From contig RHAU01000034.1 in NCBI GenBank assembly GCA_010032125.1, positions 1-6,030 on the forward strand: DNA of 6,030 nt. Reading direction: 5' to 3'. Position 1 is the stretch's first letter. The number at the start of each line of letters is the position of its first letter. This DNA comes from Actinomycetota bacterium. Lineage in GTDB: Bacteria; Actinomycetota; Actinomycetes; Nanopelagicales; Nanopelagicaceae. The notes beneath the pieces were generated by a model. It saw only the letters and a program-made list of their open reading frames with translations, searched no databases and had not been told where the DNA came from. The position numbers were made by a program, and so were the translations under genes. Positions 4,899-6,030 of the stretch are shown in pieces.

Positions 4899-5405
4899 TT
4901 AGTTGGCCTCCTCTTCCTTAGCGGCAGCTTTCTTTGCAGCGCTCTTCTTTGGCTTTGCACTCTCAACAACCGCTTCGGCAGCCGCTGCTTCTGCAGCAGC
5001 CTTTGCACGCTTGCGCGCTTCTGCCTTGGAGATTGGGCGATAGTTCTTATCGTCTGAGAGAGTGACAGATATTTGTGATGAACGCTTCAAGATCTGATAG
5101 CCGCGACCTTGGGCACGTGGGCGATAACGCTTCATCGTGATTCCCTCATCGACTAGCGCTTCGGTAACCCAGAGTTCGGATGCATCACGAATCGCTGGAT
5201 TCTTCTGCTTTGCATTTGCAACAGCAGAGTTAAGAAGTGAATAGAGATCTTCGCTCACAGCAACTTGTGGTGAGAACTTCGCAATGCGAAGCGCCTCATC
5301 AGCACGTTGTCCGCGGATCATGTTGACAACACGTCGCGCCTTTTGTGGCGTTACGCGAATGGAACTCAACGATGCTTTCGCGATTAATGGAGTGTTATTC
5401 GGCAC
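4899..5405 (-). CDS. rplV: 50S ribosomal protein L22 (uL22) with Ala/Lys-rich C-terminal extension
   Basis: L22 binds 23S rRNA, and its long beta-hairpin lines the peptide exit tunnel next to L4. The core spans about residues 10-118. It begins with the IRVTPQKARRVV segment (16-27) and contains the basic hairpin around MKRYRPRAQGRGYQI (91-105), the region where macrolide-resistance changes occur in other bacteria. Residues 119-168 form a roughly 50-residue tail of alternating Lys/Arg, Ala and Glu that is absent from the 110-residue E. coli protein; long L22 tails are known in Actinobacteria. The start is GTG at 5405-5403. No ATG lies before the conserved core, so this is the only reasonable start, and it overlaps rpsS by 11 nt. 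A GGTGA element at 5413-5409, complementary to the 3' end of 16S rRNA, precedes it by 3 nt. The TAA stop abuts the rpsC ATG directly. Confidence 0.96.
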   Translation of the reverse strand: MPNNTPLIAKASLSSIRVTPQKARRVVNMIRGQRADEALRIAKFSPQVAVSEDLYSLLNSAVANAKQKNPAIRDASELWVTEALVDEGITMKRYRPRAQGRGYQILKRSSQISVTLSDDKNYRPISKAEARKRAKAAAEAAAAEAVVESAKPKKSAAKKAAAKEEEAN

Positions 5406-5682
5406 GGGTCACCGTCCGATCTTCTTGCTTGACGTGGCCTTTGAAGGTACGAGTTGGAGCAAACTCGCCCAGCTTGTGGCCGATCATCGCTTCTGTGATG
5501 TAAACCGGAACATGCTTACGTCCATCATGCACCGCAATGGTGTGGCCGATCATCGAAGGGGTGATCATCGAGCGACGAGACCATGTCTTAATGACATTCT
5601 TGGTGCTCTTCGCATTCTGTTCATCCACCTTCTTTTCAAGGTGATGATCCACGAATGGACCTTTCTTCAAGCTACGTGCCAC
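5395..5682 (-). CDS. rpsS: 30S ribosomal protein S19 (uS19)
   Basis: S19 sits in the head of the small subunit, where it pairs with S13 and contacts the A-site finger of 23S rRNA. The 95 residues match the usual family length. The N-terminus MARSLKKGPFVDHHL is the standard start of the family, and the S19 signature GHKLGEFAPTRTFKGH is at residues 68-83. The start codon is GTG at 5682-5680, not ATG. It is supported by an AAGGAG Shine-Dalgarno sequence 8 nt upstream and by the conserved N-terminus. The TAA stop at 5397-5395 lies inside the following gene: the last 11 nt overlap the start of rplV. Position between rplB and rplV is the canonical S10-operon order. Confidence 0.98.
   Translation of the reverse strand: MARSLKKGPFVDHHLEKKVDEQNAKSTKNVIKTWSRRSMITPSMIGHTIAVHDGRKHVPVYITEAMIGHKLGEFAPTRTFKGHVKQEDRTVTRAE
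5409..5413 (-). promoter_or_regulatory. GGTGA-type ribosome binding site for rplV inside rpsS
   Basis: The minus strand reads GGTGA at 5413-5409, 3 nt before the GTG start of rplV. It matches the downstream half of the extended Shine-Dalgarno consensus (GGAGGTGA), and a short spacer is expected for that half. It lies within the rpsS coding sequence, so rplV initiation probably depends on ribosomes finishing rpsS. The match is short. Confidence 0.5.
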
Positions 5683-5690
5683 TGTTGCTG

Positions 5691-5696
5691 CTCCTT
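5691..5696 (-). promoter_or_regulatory. Shine-Dalgarno site deciding the GTG start of rpsS
   Basis: The minus strand reads AAGGAG at 5696-5691, then 8 nt, then GTG at 5682. The site shares two bases with the rplB stop codon (5697-5695), so terminating ribosomes on rplB would stand directly over it. It fixes the non-ATG start of S19. Confidence 0.85.
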
Positions 5697-6030
5697 ATCG
5701 GCTCTTGTTGCTTGGACGGCGACGGACGATTAATTGATCACTCGCTTTTTTCTTACGAGTGCGAACTTCAGGCTTACCCCATGGTGAAACAGGATGGCGA
5801 CCACCAGAGGTCTTTCCTTCTCCACCACCATGTGGGTGATCAACTGGGTTCATAACAACACCGCGAACAGTTGGGCGTCGGCCTTTCCAGCGCGAACGTC
5901 CAGCTTTTCCGGAATTGATATTTGATTGTTCTGCATTACCAACAGTTCCCACTGTTGCGCGGCAACGAACATCAACATTTCTAATTTCACCTGATGGCAT
6001 ACGAAGTTGTGCGTATGGACCATCTTTTGC
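5695..6030 (-). CDS. rplB: 50S ribosomal protein L2 (uL2), C-terminal part, 5' end outside window
   Basis: L2 binds 23S rRNA near the peptidyl-transferase centre and is needed for subunit association. The last 111 residues are visible; the frame is open to the window edge, so the N-terminal part (more than half of a roughly 275-residue protein) lies beyond position 6030. The family signature NPVDHPHGGGEG is at visible residues 61-72 and includes the conserved histidine implicated in peptidyl-transferase function. It is preceded by the GKAGRSRWKGRRPTVRG stretch (41-57). The protein ends in a basic tail around IVRRRPSNKSR, as expected for L2. The stop is TAA at 5697-5695. rpsS starts 12 nt downstream, and the rpsS Shine-Dalgarno sequence touches the rplB stop codon. 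Any internal ATG, such as at 6000, is not the start. Identity is certain; only the length is unknown. Confidence 0.98.
   Translation of the reverse strand, partial: AKDGPYAQLRMPSGEIRNVDVRCRATVGTVGNAEQSNINSGKAGRSRWKGRRPTVRGVVMNPVDHPHGGGEGKTSGGRHPVSPWGKPEVRTRKKKASDQLIVRRRPSNKSR

Noticed and set aside
4935..5030. Repeated GCAGC/GCTGC-type triplets as a DNA repeat element
   Set aside because: They are codons of the Ala-rich L22 tail; no exact repeat unit or array structure is present.
5284..5733. Plus-strand ORF of 149 codons across rpsS and the start of rplV
   Set aside because: Antisense to conserved ribosomal genes; no supporting motif or start signal.

Overview
The window is a continuous run of 15 ribosomal-protein genes, all on the minus strand. 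Transcription runs from high to low coordinates. The order is rplB (C-terminal part), rpsS, rplV, rpsC, rplP, rpmC, rpsQ, then rplN, rplX, rplE, rpsN, rpsH, rplF, rplR and rpsE (N-terminal part). This is the classical end of the S10 operon joined to the spc operon. I see no mobile element, CRISPR array, tRNA, rRNA or non-ribosomal gene, and no plus-strand gene that I would support.

The organism is probably an actinobacterium. S14 is the short zinc-binding form, and S3 (274 aa) and L22 (168 aa) carry long Ala-rich C-terminal tails. L6, S8, L16 and L14 also read like actinobacterial versions. Base composition is near half GC by eye, well below most Actinobacteria, and the genes are packed with almost no spacers. 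Together this suggests a streamlined aquatic lineage such as the freshwater acI group (Nanopelagicales, Planktophila-like). The lineage is an inference from memory, not a database result.

Positions 6030-3186 hold the S10 part: large-subunit L2, L22, L16 and L29, and small-subunit S19, S3 and S17. Positions 3183-1 hold the spc part: L14, L24, L5, S14, S8, L6, L18 and S5. The two parts are separated by 2 nt (rpsQ stop to rplN start), so there is no room here for a separate spc promoter. Of the 14 junctions, four share one base (TAATG), two are ATGA overlaps, one is an 11-nt overlap, one is a direct abutment, and five are gaps of 2-12 nt. This suggests translational coupling along one long mRNA.

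The one real exception is a 57-nt gap between rpsN and rpsH (1693-1749). Its transcript can fold into a GAAA-capped hairpin. The internal-loop pattern matches the core of the S8 binding site in 16S rRNA helix 21: a G-U step opposite A-U-A-C, with bulged A's in matching places. It lies directly upstream of the gene for S8 and is the most interesting signal in the window, as a candidate S8 autoregulatory element. It is a hypothesis from reading the sequence and needs covariation or binding data.
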